Shown: positions 1 through 8,785 of the stretch, one piece after another | Position numbering within the stretch: the stretch's first letter is position 1 | Layout: every line of letters starts with the position of its first letter | Assembly: GCF_040253635.1 (NCBI RefSeq) | Contig: NZ_JBEJGX010000003.1 | Location: 7,279,501 to 7,343,500 of the forward strand | DNA from: Streptomyces sp. Edi2 | GTDB lineage: Bacteria; Actinomycetota; Actinomycetes; Streptomycetales; Streptomycetaceae | Direction of reading: 5' to 3' | DNA length: 64,000 nt | Made by a program: the position numbers and the translations under genes | Notes under the pieces: model-generated | Database searches by the model: none | What the model saw: only the letters and a program-made list of their open reading frames with translations | What the model was told of the DNA's origin: nothing

Positions 1-26
1 CGGGGAGGGAATCGTCCGCCCCGGTT

Positions 27-1994
27 TCAGCCGACGTGCACCCGCGGGCGCCGGGCCGGGTCGGGCTCGGCGCGGCGCAGGACCTCACGGGCGACCGGGG
101 CGACCTCGCCGTCGCCGAAGACCAGGAACCGCAGCAGATGGCTGAACGGATGGCCCTCGGTCCAGTTGAAGTAGGCGTGCGGCACCTGACCGGTGTGCTC
201 GCGCAGGTGCATCAGCACGGCGGCGATGGTGTTCGCCACGCCGGCGCCCTCCACTCGCAGGATCTGCGCCCCGTACCGCTCCTCGCCCCGGACGTGCAGG
301 TCCGTGGTGAAGTCCGAGGAGTCCCTGACGGTCACTTCCAGGAACAGCACCGGCCGGCCGTCGGGTATATGGGTCTCCTCGCGCTGGCTGTACTCCTTCT
401 CCTGGTACTCCGCCGCGTCCCGCTCGTCGGGCTCGTTGGCGATGACCCGCAGCGGCCCGGCCGCCATCGCGGCACCGATCAGCCGCTCGGCCGTCTCGTC
501 GAAATCGACCTCCACGGCGCGCAGTTCGAAGGCCCGGTGAACCCGTGAGGCGAACGAGGTCAGCAGGATGCCCAGGATGAACAGCAGGGCGATCTTCAGG
601 CCGTCCGGCCGCTCGATGACGTTGGTGACCAGGGTGTAGCCGAAGACGAGGGTGATGGCGCCGAAGCCGACGGTGGCCGCCCGCAGCCGCCGGTGGCGGG
701 CGGCCACGGTGGAGGCGAACGACGCCGAGAGCATCAGCACCAGCACACCGGTCGCATACGCGCCGCTCTGCTCGTCGACGCTGGCGTTGAAGAAGAAGGT
801 GATGCCGAAGGCGGTGGCCAGGAAGATCAGCACCAGCGGACGCACCGCACGGGCCCACTCCGGCGCCATGCCGTAACGCGGCAGATAGCGCGGTACGAGA
901 TTGAGCAGCCCGGCCATCGCCGAGGCACCGGCGAACCAGAGGATGGCGATGGTGGAGAGGTCGTAGACGGTGCCGAAGGCCTCGCCCAGGTACTGGTGCG
1001 CGAGGTAGGCCAGCGCACGCCCGTTGGCCGAACCGCCGGTCGCGAACTCCTTCTGCGGGATGAGCAGCGTGGTGGCCAGGCTCGACAGCAGCAGGAAACA
1101 GCTCATGACCAGGGCAGCCGTGGTCAGCAGCCGGCGGGTGCCCCGGATCCGGCCGGCCGGGTGCGCTGCGGTGTCGGTGGCGGCGCCCCGTACCTGCGGC
1201 ATGACCGCCACGCCCGTCTCGAAGCCGGACATGCCCAGCGCCAGCTTGGGGAAGACCAGCAGCGCCACGGCGACGATCGCCACCGGCGAGGAGTGCTCGG
1301 CGGTCATCGCGCCCCACCAGTTGCCGACCACCACCGGGTGCGACAGCACATTCCAGGCCGCGGTGGCCAGAACCACGACGTTCAGCGCCAGATAGGTCCC
1401 GACGAGTCCGACGGCGATGCCGATCGCCTCACGGAACCCCTTGAGGAACACCGCGCCCAGGGCGGCCAGCAGCACCAGGGTGATCCACAGATTCGCGCCG
1501 TGCAGCAGGGGAGGGGCGAAGGGGTTCTCCACGACATGCGCCGAGGCATCGGCGGCCGACAGCGTCATGGTGATGATGAAGTCCGTCGCGGCGAACCCCA
1601 GCAGCACCAGGACCAGCAGCTTCCCCGCCCACCACGGCAGCAGTCGCTCCAGCATGGCGATCGAACCCTCGCCGTTCGGGCTCTCCTTGGCGACCCTGCG
1701 GTACACGGGCAGCGCGCCGAGCAGGGTCAGCGCGATCAGCACGAGCGTGGCGAACGGCGAGAGCAGACCGGCCGCCAGCGCGGCGATGCCCGGCTGGTAG
1801 CCCAGTGTGGAGAAGTAGTCGACGCCCGTGAGGCACATGACGCGCCACCAGGAGTGGCCCTTGTGCTCGGCCGGCGGGGTGCCGTGCGGCCCGGGGTGGC
1901 GGGCGGCCTGGCTGCTGAGCCCGTCCAGGAGCCAGGCGCGCCACCGTCGGGAGGTGGGGGTGGGGGGCGTGGGATCCGCCTGGACAGTGGTCAT
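27..1994 (-). CDS. APC-superfamily permease (potassium or amino-acid transporter)
   Basis: The product is 655 residues. A hydrophilic N-terminus of about 50 residues is followed by roughly 12 hydrophobic segments (about residues 55-495) and a soluble C-terminal domain of about 150 residues. The first helix region has the unwound-helix pattern of APC transporters ([11 protein letters not shown]), followed by the loop ESPNGEGS. The layout of a membrane core plus cytosolic tail resembles KUP/KimA-like K+ transporters as well as amino-acid permeases, so the substrate is open. The start is an ATG in front of the conserved part; its ribosome site is weak. The upstream region contains GGGGAACC/CCGAACCCG motifs that could be a c-di-AMP riboswitch, which would favour potassium. 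The gene is transcribed away from the DUF4118-like gene. Confidence 0.85.
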   Translation of the reverse strand: MTTVQADPTPPTPTSRRWRAWLLDGLSSQAARHPGPHGTPPAEHKGHSWWRVMCLTGVDYFSTLGYQPGIAALAAGLLSPFATLVLIALTLLGALPVYRRVAKESPNGEGSIAMLERLLPWWAGKLLVLVLLGFAATDFIITMTLSAADASAHVVENPFAPPLLHGANLWITLVLLAALGAVFLKGFREAIGIAVGLVGTYLALNVVVLATAAWNVLSHPVVVGNWWGAMTAEHSSPVAIVAVALLVFPKLALGMSGFETGVAVMPQVRGAATDTAAHPAGRIRGTRRLLTTAALVMSCFLLLSSLATTLLIPQKEFATGGSANGRALAYLAHQYLGEAFGTVYDLSTIAILWFAGASAMAGLLNLVPRYLPRYGMAPEWARAVRPLVLIFLATAFGITFFFNASVDEQSGAYATGVLVLMLSASFASTVAARHRRLRAATVGFGAITLVFGYTLVTNVIERPDGLKIALLFILGILLTSFASRVHRAFELRAVEVDFDETAERLIGAAMAAGPLRVIANEPDERDAAEYQEKEYSQREETHIPDGRPVLFLEVTVRDSSDFTTDLHVRGEERYGAQILRVEGAGVANTIAAVLMHLREHTGQVPHAYFNWTEGHPFSHLLRFLVFGDGEVAPVAREVLRRAEPDPARRPRVHVG

Positions 1995-2074
1995 GCGGGG
2001 AAGGCCTGCCGATCCTCGGTCGTCGTTCGGGCAACGAGGAGCGAGTATGCATCACCACGTCAGCGGCGCTCCGG

Positions 2075-2300
2075 CCCACCCCGCGCGGGGCGACATCGGC
2101 GGGTTCGGCTCTGCCGTCAAGGCCGTGTTCACCCTGCTGTCGACGCGGTGCCCCTTTCTGTCGTCTCTGTCGTCGGGGGCCCGGGTCCCGCTTGCCGCCG
2201 ATGCCGGGTTCCCCCTGTCGTGAGGGCCGGGTTCCCCTCCGCGTCAAGCCCGGGTGCCCTCTGGCAGCAAGGCCTGGTTCCCCTGCCGTCAGGGCCGTGT
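2075..2300 (-). promoter_or_regulatory. candidate ydaO-like (c-di-AMP) riboswitch leader
   Basis: On the minus strand upstream of the permease there are three copies of a GGGGAACC-type segment (near 2275-2282, 2229-2237 and 2206-2215). They are followed by GGGTGAAC (2127-2134) and CCGAACCCG (2100-2108). GGGGGAACC, GGGTGAA and CGAACCCG in this order are the conserved blocks I recall for ydaO/yuaA RNAs, which control K+ transporters and cell-wall hydrolases. The match is partial: the usual CAGCUAACC tail after CGAACCCG is not evident. A covariance-model search was not possible. Confidence 0.4.
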
Positions 2301-2428
2301 CAGAAACCGCCCGCCGCCCGTACGCAGGGCGTTAAAGGTCGGCGCGCCAGGGCTCCCGCACCGCCTCCCGTGCGCACTCTGGCGGCAAGGGTCCACCGCG
2401 GGTCCATGGACCGACCGGTCCGCCGCGC

Positions 2429-2476
2429 GGACCACAGCAGGAGCGGACCACAGCAGGAGCGGACCACAGCAGGAGG
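2429..2476 (+). repeat. three tandem 16-bp repeats carrying AGGAG
   Basis: Three head-to-tail copies of ggaccacagcaggagc lie directly before the GTG start at 2485; the last copy ends in gg instead of gc. Each copy contains AGGAG. The third copy is correctly spaced to be the ribosome binding site, so the unit looks like a duplicated Shine-Dalgarno segment. Confidence 0.85.
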
Positions 2477-2484
2477 TGTTCCCC

Positions 2485-2967
2485 GTGGCCACCCTTCACC
2501 GTCCGGCGACCTCCGACCGCCCGTACGTGCCCTACACCCCGCACACCCCCCGCACCACCGGAACCCCGCGCCTCCCGCGGGTGGCACTGCCCCGTACCCG
2601 GCCGGCCCATCAGACCCCGACCGACCGCACCCTCGCCCGGGACCTCGCCCTGCCGCTCGGCGCCCTGGGAGCGGCGCTGCTGGTGACCGCCCTGATGCTG
2701 ACCGGGGAGACCGCGCACGCCACGGTCGCGCTCGCGGTCTTCGCCCTGCTGACGGTGGCGGTGTCCCTCTTCGCCCGGCCGGCCGTAGTGCCCGTCGTGG
2801 CCCTGGTCTCGTGGATGTTCTACGACGGCTTCGTGCTGAACCAGCGCTCCGACCTGGCCTTCCAGCCGCAGGACCGGACCGGCCTGCTGGTCCTGCTCCT
2901 CGCCGGTGTCATGGGCGCGGGCTGCGCCGCCGCCGCACGGGCCGTCCGGCGGCACTCGCCCGGCTGA
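2485..2967 (+). CDS. small membrane protein, DUF4118-like
   Basis: The protein is 160 residues from the GTG that follows AGGAGGTG. A Pro/Thr/Arg-rich N-terminus of about 45 residues is followed by about four hydrophobic segments with very short loops (LALPLGALGAALLVTALML, then two more, then LLVLLLAGVMGAG). This compact four-helix arrangement, together with the NQRSDLAFQP-type loop before the last helix, resembles the KdpD-type DUF4118 sensor membrane domain without any kinase. It is divergent from the APC permease, so a link to potassium or osmotic sensing is possible but is inferred from position only. Confidence 0.65.
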   Translation: MATLHRPATSDRPYVPYTPHTPRTTGTPRLPRVALPRTRPAHQTPTDRTLARDLALPLGALGAALLVTALMLTGETAHATVALAVFALLTVAVSLFARPAVVPVVALVSWMFYDGFVLNQRSDLAFQPQDRTGLLVLLLAGVMGAGCAAAARAVRRHSPG

Positions 2968-3025
2968 CCTGAGCCTGCCTGCTCAGGGCGCGCTGACGGG
3001 GGTCTGCCGCTCACGGCCGGGTGAC

Positions 3026-3050
3026 GGGGGCCTGCTCGATCAGGGCCCCC
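3026..3050. terminator. possible bidirectional terminator
   Basis: A 7-bp GC stem (GGGGGCC/GGCCCCC) with an 11-nt loop lies between the convergent DUF4118-like and DoxX genes. There is no T-run, as is common in high-GC actinobacteria. The rest of 2968-3197 is GC-rich sequence with decayed repeats and no gene. Confidence 0.4.
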
Positions 3051-3197
3051 TGACCGGCCCGGCCCGCTCGTAACCCGCTGACCGGGCCTGCCCACTCACG
3101 ACCCGTTCACCGAGCCCGCCCGCTCACAGCCGGCACGCCTCGGGCCCTCGTCATCACTCACCACCGGCCGGACCCTCGCGGCGCGGCACTCAGGCAC

Positions 3198-3686
3198 TCA
3201 CCACCGGCAACGCCCCCGGTGATGGCGCCGGCAGCACGCCGAGTGCCGGTGCCGGGCCGCCGCGGCCCGCCGCCGTCGGCCGGACGCGCCCAGAAACCCG
3301 AGTCCGATGCCCAGCATCCAGGTGTCCTTGGCCATCGGAATCCCGTCCTGGGTCGGCCGCAGACTCCCTTCCTGCCGCAACCCCGGGACGCGCAGATACA
3401 GACCGACCAGCCCACCGGAGAACCCGGTCAGCGCCAGTCCGGCCAGCCGAGTGGGTACGAACGGCACCAGCAGCGCGCCACCGACCACCAGCTCCGACCA
3501 TGACAGGAGCCGGGTGAACCGCTCGGCGGGAATCCTGTCCAGGAACGGGTACGCCACACACGCCATGCCGTGCACGGCCTCCGCGGTGGCCTGGTCCGCC
3601 CGCAGCTTCGTCAGCCCGGAATTCAGGATGAACGCACCGGTGGCCAGCCGAGGGGCCAGATCACGCGCTTCGGGCAGCTGCACCAT
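3198..3686 (-). CDS. DoxX-family membrane protein
   Basis: The protein is 162 residues starting at MVQLPEARDLAP, an ATG preceded on the coding strand by GGAGGCTCC. A longer in-frame start exists but lacks a good ribosome site. There are about four hydrophobic segments: ATGAFILNSGLTKL, then WSELVVGGALLVPFVPTRLAGLALTGF, then a segment near GLYLRVPGL, then MLGIGLGFLGAS. The pattern of the first helix is typical of DoxX/DoxD proteins, integral membrane proteins often linked to redox or thiol stress. The C-terminus is Arg/His-rich. It converges with the DUF4118-like gene. The partner protein is unknown. Confidence 0.8.
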   Translation of the reverse strand: MVQLPEARDLAPRLATGAFILNSGLTKLRADQATAEAVHGMACVAYPFLDRIPAERFTRLLSWSELVVGGALLVPFVPTRLAGLALTGFSGGLVGLYLRVPGLRQEGSLRPTQDGIPMAKDTWMLGIGLGFLGASGRRRRAAAARHRHSACCRRHHRGRCRW

Positions 3687-3812
3687 GGAGCCTCCAAGAT
3701 CAGATCTTCGGGCCCCTTCATCGAGCTTAGCCAGCAGGCAAGAGGGGTGCATCCGGCCGCCATCTTCGGTATCTCGGGCCGTCGAACACCTCGCAGCTCA
3801 GGGCTGTCGACC

Positions 3813-4583
3813 TCAGGCCGGCTTGCGCCACACGGAGATGTGCTTCGTGGAGTCCTGGGTGAACGGTGCCCCGTCCCAGTCCGCGACGCGACGTTCCCAC
3901 TCGAGCCCGGCGATCCGTGCCATCAGGTCGAGCTCCGCCGGCCAGGCGTACCGGTGCCGGGAGCTGCCGCGGCGGTAGCGGCGGCCATCCCCGTCGCCGT
4001 GCCCGTCCCCGGTGCTGTCACCTTCGCGGGTGAAGTGGTGCGAGACGAGAATCTGCTCGACCAGATCGAAGGTGTCGAAGCCGAGATGCTGATCGGAGAC
4101 GTCGAACGGCACCGCGACCTGGCCGGGCGGCAGGAATCGCAGCGGGGGCACGCCCAGCTCGATGACAAATCGGCCGCCGGGCGCCAGGTGGCGTGCGGCG
4201 TTGCGGAAGCACTCGACCTGCTCGTCCTGTGTGAGCAGGTTCGTGATGGTGTTGTAGACGAGATAGACCAGGGCGAACTCGCCGGGGACGGCGGTGGTGG
4301 CCATGTCCCCGATGACCACCGGGAGCGTGTCCTCGTCGACCTTGCGCCGCAGGACCGCTGCCATGTGCTCGGACAGTTCGATGCCCACCACCGGCACGCC
4401 GCGTTCCCGGAGCGGAACGCCCACTCGTCCGGTGCCGATGGCGAGCTCCAGTGCCCGGCCCTCTCCGGCGAGCTCGGCGAGGAAGGCGAGAGTCGGGCCG
4501 AGAACGGCGGCCGAGGACATCTCGGTCTCCTCGGCGTCATAGCGGTCGGCGGTCGCACGGGTCCACAGCTCACTGGTCGTCAC
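3813..4583 (-). CDS. class I SAM-dependent methyltransferase
   Basis: The protein is 256 residues from the GTG opening VTTSELWTRATADRYD. An in-frame extension to 4736 adds 51 residues without family character. The Rossmann methyltransferase fold is evident. Motif I is LELAIGTGRVG, where SAM binds. The acidic end of strand 2 is GIELSEHM, the strand 3 region is PVVIGDMAT, and post-motif sequence RHLAPGGRFVIELG matches the usual LkPGG segment. A Gly/Asp/Arg-rich stretch around residue 205 looks like a surface insertion. The acceptor substrate cannot be told from the sequence. The gene stands alone, with no co-directional neighbour close by. Confidence 0.85.
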   Translation of the reverse strand: MTTSELWTRATADRYDAEETEMSSAAVLGPTLAFLAELAGEGRALELAIGTGRVGVPLRERGVPVVGIELSEHMAAVLRRKVDEDTLPVVIGDMATTAVPGEFALVYLVYNTITNLLTQDEQVECFRNAARHLAPGGRFVIELGVPPLRFLPPGQVAVPFDVSDQHLGFDTFDLVEQILVSHHFTREGDSTGDGHGDGDGRRYRRGSSRHRYAWPAELDLMARIAGLEWERRVADWDGAPFTQDSTKHISVWRKPA

Positions 4584-4987
4584 GGCCGGCCACTTTGCCG
4601 GGTGCCGAGGGGCGCTGTCGACGCATTTACCTTCCACCGGCTCCGACCAGCACCCTCGGGGCGTCGGCGGCGGAGTGATCCAACCAACGTGGAGATCATT
4701 TCGCCAGGAGTTCCGAGGAGCGGCAGTGCCGGTCACGATGACCTCTGAAGACGGTCGCTAACGGAAATCCCGGATACCTCCCATCTTATGCGCCACTTCA
4801 GTGACTTGAGTGTGGAACCTTTTCGCGGTGCGAGTGCTCCTACATGGCACGCAGGTGTGCACATGTACCCACGTTTGCACGCACACTCACGCACACACAC
4901 GCACACCATGCGACATGCACGGCCTGAACATGACGCACGTCAACCTGTGCCGCCCAGGTGGCACTTGGGATACGAAAGGTCTGCTGG
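4584..4987. other. intergenic region with CA-rich tract
   Basis: This holds the upstream regions of the methyltransferase (minus) and the LAXTG protein (plus). A CA/GCAC-rich tract lies around 4855-4920. It sits before the cell-surface gene and may be a promoter-proximal feature. I recognise no gene or defined promoter. Confidence 0.5.
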
Positions 4988-6109
4988 ATGAAGATTCGCA
5001 GAGCTCTGACGGCCGCCGCAGCGGCTGCCGTGTTAGCGCCTGCCGCCGTACTGGCCGCGCCTGCTGCCGCATTCGCAACGGGGGCGGTGTCCGAGGGCGG
5101 TTCCCGCACGCCCGCCTCTTCCGACTCCTCCGGTGCCGCGACATCGGCGGACCGGCCGGCGGGTTCCGCAAAGAGCGGCGGTGGAACGGGTAACCCGGAC
5201 GAGCCTCAGCGCCCCGGCGAAGCCACTGCCGCCGGCTCGGCATCCCAGGTCCGCGACGGGGCCGCCCGTTCCGGCCCGGGGAAGCAGCCGAAGGCCGCCG
5301 GGACCGCCGAAGGGGCCACCGGCGCGAGTCACGCCACCGGCGCAGGCAAGGACGCCGGTGATTCCGATGGTGCGGGCCAGTCCTGCGCGTTCGAGTCCGA
5401 CCAGTTGCAGGCGGCCGTCCACGGGCTGCCGCGCCAGCTGACTGCGGGCGGCGCCTGGACCCCCTTCTCCATGACGCTCACCAACACCACCGGCAAGGCC
5501 TTGGAGGAGGTCCAGCCCTTCCTGCGCGTGTCCTCCGCCGAAGATGTCGACCGGCCGGAGTGGGAGCTGGAGACCGAGTACCGCGACGCCAAGACGGGCC
5601 GGTGGAAGACCTTCCACGACGCGGAGCCCGAGGACCTGTTCGGCTTCTTTGCCGTCGGTCCGCGCAGCACCGTCACGCTCCAACTGCGCACCCGCGTGGT
5701 CAAAAACGCCAAGCCCGGCGCCGGGTACGCGCTCGCCGCCGGCGACTACCGCAACCGCGACGGTTCCTGTGGTTCGGCCAAGGAAACCTGGTCCGACTTC
5801 ACCATCCTCCGCGCGGGCACGAAGCCGACGCAGCCCCCGACCGCCAAGCCGGGTGAGCCGGGCAAGCCGGGTGGCACGGCCGATGCCGGCCAGAGCGCCG
5901 CGTCCGCCGGCGGTACGGGTGGTTCCGATGCCACCGGTGGCATCGGCCCGCAGGGCGGCTCCCAACTCGCCACGACCGGCTCCTCGTCCGCGCTCCCGGC
6001 GATCGCTCTCGCCGGCGGAGCCGCGATGGTGGTCGGCGCGGGTGCGGTCATCGGCGTGCGCCGCCGTAAGGGCGTGGCCGGTCCGGGCGCCACGGACATC
6101 ACCGCGTAA
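4988..6109 (+). CDS. LAXTG-anchored cell-wall surface protein
   Basis: The protein is 373 residues. The ATG at 4988 is chosen because it begins a clean signal peptide (MKIRRALTAAAAAAVLAP, cleavage near AFA, residue 29). Next come a low-complexity Gly/Ala/Ser spacer, a globular domain of about 140 residues, and a Pro/Gly/Thr-rich stalk. The end is a sortase sorting signal: LATTG (residues 327-331), a hydrophobic helix and RRRK. LAXTG motifs are typical class E sortase substrates in Streptomyces. The globular domain shares its pattern with the next gene: two cysteines at its ends (GQSC and DGSC) and an LTNTTGK segment. The function of the domain is unknown; no sortase gene lies in the window. 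Confidence 0.85.
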   Translation: MKIRRALTAAAAAAVLAPAAVLAAPAAAFATGAVSEGGSRTPASSDSSGAATSADRPAGSAKSGGGTGNPDEPQRPGEATAAGSASQVRDGAARSGPGKQPKAAGTAEGATGASHATGAGKDAGDSDGAGQSCAFESDQLQAAVHGLPRQLTAGGAWTPFSMTLTNTTGKALEEVQPFLRVSSAEDVDRPEWELETEYRDAKTGRWKTFHDAEPEDLFGFFAVGPRSTVTLQLRTRVVKNAKPGAGYALAAGDYRNRDGSCGSAKETWSDFTILRAGTKPTQPPTAKPGEPGKPGGTADAGQSAASAGGTGGSDATGGIGPQGGSQLATTGSSSALPAIALAGGAAMVVGAGAVIGVRRRKGVAGPGATDITA

Positions 6110-6156
6110 GCCCCTTCCACTCCTCCGAGAACCTGACACCCAAGGATCCACGGCCT

Positions 6157-6244
6157 GAGAACTCAGAGAACTCAGAGGACTCGGAGAACTCAGAGAACTC
6201 AGAGGACTCGGAGAACTCGGAGAACTGAGAACTCAGAGAACTCG
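6157..6244. repeat. 9-bp tandem repeat between paired secreted-protein genes
   Basis: About nine to ten copies of gagaactca or gaggactcg fill the spacer between the two related exported-protein genes. The stretch is purine-rich on the plus strand and would be transcribed if the two genes form one unit. There is no coding sense on the plus strand. Confidence 0.85.
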
Positions 6245-6299
6245 ATGACACCGGAATCAAAGACTCCAAGGGTCCGAAGAAACCAGGAAAGAGATCTTC

Positions 6300-6902
6300 A
6301 TGAACACGAAACTGCGCCGCGCCCTGTCGGTCTCGGCCGCGACGGCCGCCCTGCTCCCCTTGGCGTTGGCCGCCGCGCCCGCCTCTCAGGCGGCCCCTGA
6401 CGCGGAACTCCCGAAGTGCTCCGAGGTCAGCAACGGGCAGTACCACAACAACGCCTTAGTGGGCCGCTCGTTCGGCGTACCCGATTCGATCACTCTCGGC
6501 ACGCACTGGACGACCTACACCACCACGCTCACCAACACCTCGGCGAAGGAGCTGAAGTCGCTCGACCTCAGCGCCTCGCTGGGCAGTTATGTCTACAACG
6601 AGGGCGAGCGCGACCTGAGCCCGTACGGCGATCTGCAGTACTGGGACACCTCGCAGCACGCCTGGAAGACGCTGCGCCAGGCCGATGGAGACGCCCGTGG
6701 CACCGTCCCCGGCCCGAAGACGCTGAAGCCCCGCGAGTCTGTCCACGTACAGCTGCGGTTCCGGGTGGGCAAAGACCTCCCGCTGGACCACGCGTACGAC
6801 GCGTTCACCGGCCTCACCGGCACCTTCGCCGACCGCTACCACGACACGGCCTGCACATCCGACGGCTCCGCCCTGGGCACGTTCTCCCCCCGCGAGGGCT
6901 GA
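6300..6902 (+). CDS. secreted protein related to the upstream LAXTG protein
   Basis: The protein is 200 residues from an ATG preceded by GGAAAGAG. The signal peptide is MNTKLRRALSVSAATAALLP with likely cleavage after SQA (about residue 32). The mature protein has two cysteines, near its start (LPKCSE) and end (DTACTSD), which may pair. It also has a TTLTNTSAKELKSLDL segment that matches LTNTTGKALEEVQ in the upstream LAXTG protein. This one lacks a sorting signal and is probably released. The two genes look like a duplicated pair, one anchored and one soluble. No enzymatic motif is visible. A strong hairpin follows the stop codon. Confidence 0.8.
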   Translation: MNTKLRRALSVSAATAALLPLALAAAPASQAAPDAELPKCSEVSNGQYHNNALVGRSFGVPDSITLGTHWTTYTTTLTNTSAKELKSLDLSASLGSYVYNEGERDLSPYGDLQYWDTSQHAWKTLRQADGDARGTVPGPKTLKPRESVHVQLRFRVGKDLPLDHAYDAFTGLTGTFADRYHDTACTSDGSALGTFSPREG

Positions 6903-6914
6903 AACCTGCGAGGA

Positions 6915-6948
6915 GGGCTGCCGCCGCCACAACCGGCGGCGGCAGCCC
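6915..6948 (+). terminator. strong hairpin terminator
   Basis: A perfect 14-bp stem, GGGCTGCCGCCGCC paired with GGCGGCGGCAGCCC, with a 6-nt loop lies 12 bases after the stop codon of the secreted-protein gene. Confidence 0.8.
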
Positions 6949-7019
6949 CTGGGGGCCCGGCGATCGGCGGTCTGTTCGCCCATCGGGGGGGGGAGTCCGG
7001 AGACCAGATAGCAGTGCGA

Positions 7020-7190
7020 TCACTTGGCGTCTGATCTCCGGCACCGGGCGCACGGAAACGGGCACGGCGGAAACTTGGGCTCAGGGAGATGGACCACGCC
7101 GGAAGCCACGTCCAGAGCCCCGCCGTACTCCGTCCACCAGCCGTCAGGGGAGTCCGCATACGGACCCAGTGGGTCATCAGTGAGACTCAC
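7020..7190 (-). CDS. possible small protein with a CPFPCARC motif
   Basis: This is a 56-residue frame from a GTG (VSLTDDPLGPYADSPDGWW), ending in CPFPCARCRRSDAK. The three clustered cysteines and the WW pair suggest a real small protein. It lies 56 bases downstream of another small cysteine protein in the same direction. The ribosome site is poor and I do not recognise a family, so the gene is tentative. Confidence 0.4.
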   Translation of the reverse strand: MSLTDDPLGPYADSPDGWWTEYGGALDVASGVVHLPEPKFPPCPFPCARCRRSDAK

Positions 7191-7246
7191 CAGCTCAGGT
7201 GCCGGTAAGGCGCTCAGACGGGATCTGGTGCGCTTTGCCGGGGCGG

Positions 7247-7426
7247 TCACCGGGGGCACTCGAAATGCCGGTAAACAGCGACGGACGAAGCGGATTTTCT
7301 TTCGATGGTGAAACGGCGGCAAAGGACAAGACGTTTGATCTTCCGCTTGCAGTCGGCACACGTGGACCCGTCAGGGGCGTAGGTCACGTAATCCGCCTCG
7401 GTGCCGGTCACTGTGCTCGCTGCCAT
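7247..7426 (-). CDS. small cysteine-containing protein downstream of XRE regulator
   Basis: I translated this directly: 59 residues, starting MAASTVTGTEADYVTYAPDG and preceded by GAGGGGACGAC, a good ribosome site. It has a CADC pair (C23, C26) followed by basic KRKIKR, then C36, H54 and C57. This is the kind of pattern that could hold one zinc ion. It follows the XRE regulator gene on the same strand. In Streptomyces, regulators of this kind are often next to very small proteins. The function is not known. Confidence 0.6.
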   Translation of the reverse strand: MAASTVTGTEADYVTYAPDGSTCADCKRKIKRLVLCRRFTIERKSASSVAVYRHFECPR

Positions 7427-7543
7427 GTCGTCCCCTCACATTGTCGGTGGAGGGAAAAGCTACGAACTGACGCGAGCTCAGTACAGAGGCAGAGGAGAGG
7501 AGTTCGTTCGGCCCGTACGCCGAACTACCACGCTCCGTAGTAG

Positions 7544-8785
7544 TTACCCGGCAATCCCAAGGTGCGCTGCCATGCTGCGCATATCTTCGGTCAGCGTCCG
7601 CTTGCGCTTCTTGAGGATGTCTTCCATCACGCGCCGGGCCATGGGTTGATGAGTCAGCCAAATGTCGGCGGTTTGGCGGAGGTTCACCAGCTCGTCCATT
7701 GCGTCTTGATGAGAACCGAGCAGGACATGCGCCCGGGCAACGTCCAACCGATGGCGGCCCCAGTTATTCGTACTCAACCGACCGAAGTGCTTTACGGCCT
7801 TTCCGCTGAGCGGACCTTCGTCGGCACGTCGCAGCACACCACGCGCATCACGTGCAAGGGAGAGGTCTTCGATTGCCTTGGCCTCGGCGGTGACAGGGCC
7901 AAAGGCGCTCCAATGCGAGGGAAACTTCGAGTGTTCCCGTTCCAGTGCGCCACCAGCAGTAGCCGCCATTCGCCGGGCATGCTTCGCCGCATCCGGCCGG
8001 TTGTTCCTCCGGCCGGCAGCGGCAACTCTGAGCCAGAGTTCACCCCAGACGGCAAGCTGAGCGGGTGTCGCTTCGGACATACGCGGCTCAACCTCTGCCG
8101 CTGTCTGCGCTGCAAGTTGTTCGCTTTCATCAAAGCGGTCCTCCCTGAGCAACAACCAGCACAGCCCGACAACTCCCGTGGCAGTCAGCTGAGTTTTCCC
8201 GGTATCGCGGGAAAGTCGGATTGCTTCAGCGAGTGCGAAATAGGCCATGTCGTATTGCCGTACCTGAGTCAGGTACTTTCCTGCGAGCAGCAGTGCATGA
8301 GCTCGAGCAATCATGGCGCGCTGCTTCTCTTCACCCTCAAAGGCGGATACGGCAGCCTCAGAGCTATGCAGGAGCGGTGGAAGACGCTTCGCAACAGCAC
8401 CGTATCGGCCGGCCTGGTACAGCGCATGACCTTCCTGTACGCCTTGCCGAATGGCTGTCGGCTCCTTCGCCTCGCCAGGCGTCGGCAAGGGCGAAGCAAG
8501 CCCGATGGGGGGCATGAGGGCGCGCCTGAGTGCAGCGAGGTTGCGGCGGTTCGCTTCATCCTCTGCACCGATCACGGATCTGGGTGATTCGCTGGCGAAC
8601 AGGGCGGAAGTCGAGACCCCCAGTGCGCCGGCAAGGGCGGCGAGAGTGTCCATGCTGACGTGTCCGCCTTGTTCGGCCTTGTGGATCGTACTGAGGGACA
8701 GGTCAGCCGCTTCGGCCAACCCCTCTTGGCTCAGGCCAGCTGTGCGCCGGTACTTCTTGACGTTGTCCGCCAACCCTGTGGACAT
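7544..8785 (-). CDS. XRE-family regulator with helical repeat domain
   Basis: The protein is 413 residues from ATG (MSTGLADNVKKYRR). The start is chosen because GAGGTG lies six bases upstream; an extra Met-Ser codon pair lies before it. The N-terminal helix-turn-helix (residues about 6-62) reads RRTAGLSQEGLAEAADLSLSTIHKAEQG, the classical XRE/Cro fold. The rest is alpha-helical with TPR-like pairs, as in the large Streptomyces regulators that sense an unknown signal through the C-terminal repeats. Two small Cys proteins follow it on the same strand. Codon use is somewhat less GC-biased than in the flanking genes. Confidence 0.85.
   Translation of the reverse strand: MSTGLADNVKKYRRTAGLSQEGLAEAADLSLSTIHKAEQGGHVSMDTLAALAGALGVSTSALFASESPRSVIGAEDEANRRNLAALRRALMPPIGLASPLPTPGEAKEPTAIRQGVQEGHALYQAGRYGAVAKRLPPLLHSSEAAVSAFEGEEKQRAMIARAHALLLAGKYLTQVRQYDMAYFALAEAIRLSRDTGKTQLTATGVVGLCWLLLREDRFDESEQLAAQTAAEVEPRMSEATPAQLAVWGELWLRVAAAGRRNNRPDAAKHARRMAATAGGALEREHSKFPSHWSAFGPVTAEAKAIEDLSLARDARGVLRRADEGPLSGKAVKHFGRLSTNNWGRHRLDVARAHVLLGSHQDAMDELVNLRQTADIWLTHQPMARRVMEDILKKRKRTLTEDMRSMAAHLGIAG

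Noticed and set aside
693..2972. Open frame of about 760 codons on the plus strand across the permease gene
   Set aside because: Antisense to a clear membrane transporter; the product is Arg/Gln/Gly-rich without family character, as expected for a GC-rich shadow frame.
4855..4920. CA-rich tract as a Z-DNA or phase-variable promoter element
   Set aside because: The tract is short and interrupted; nothing else supports a switch function.
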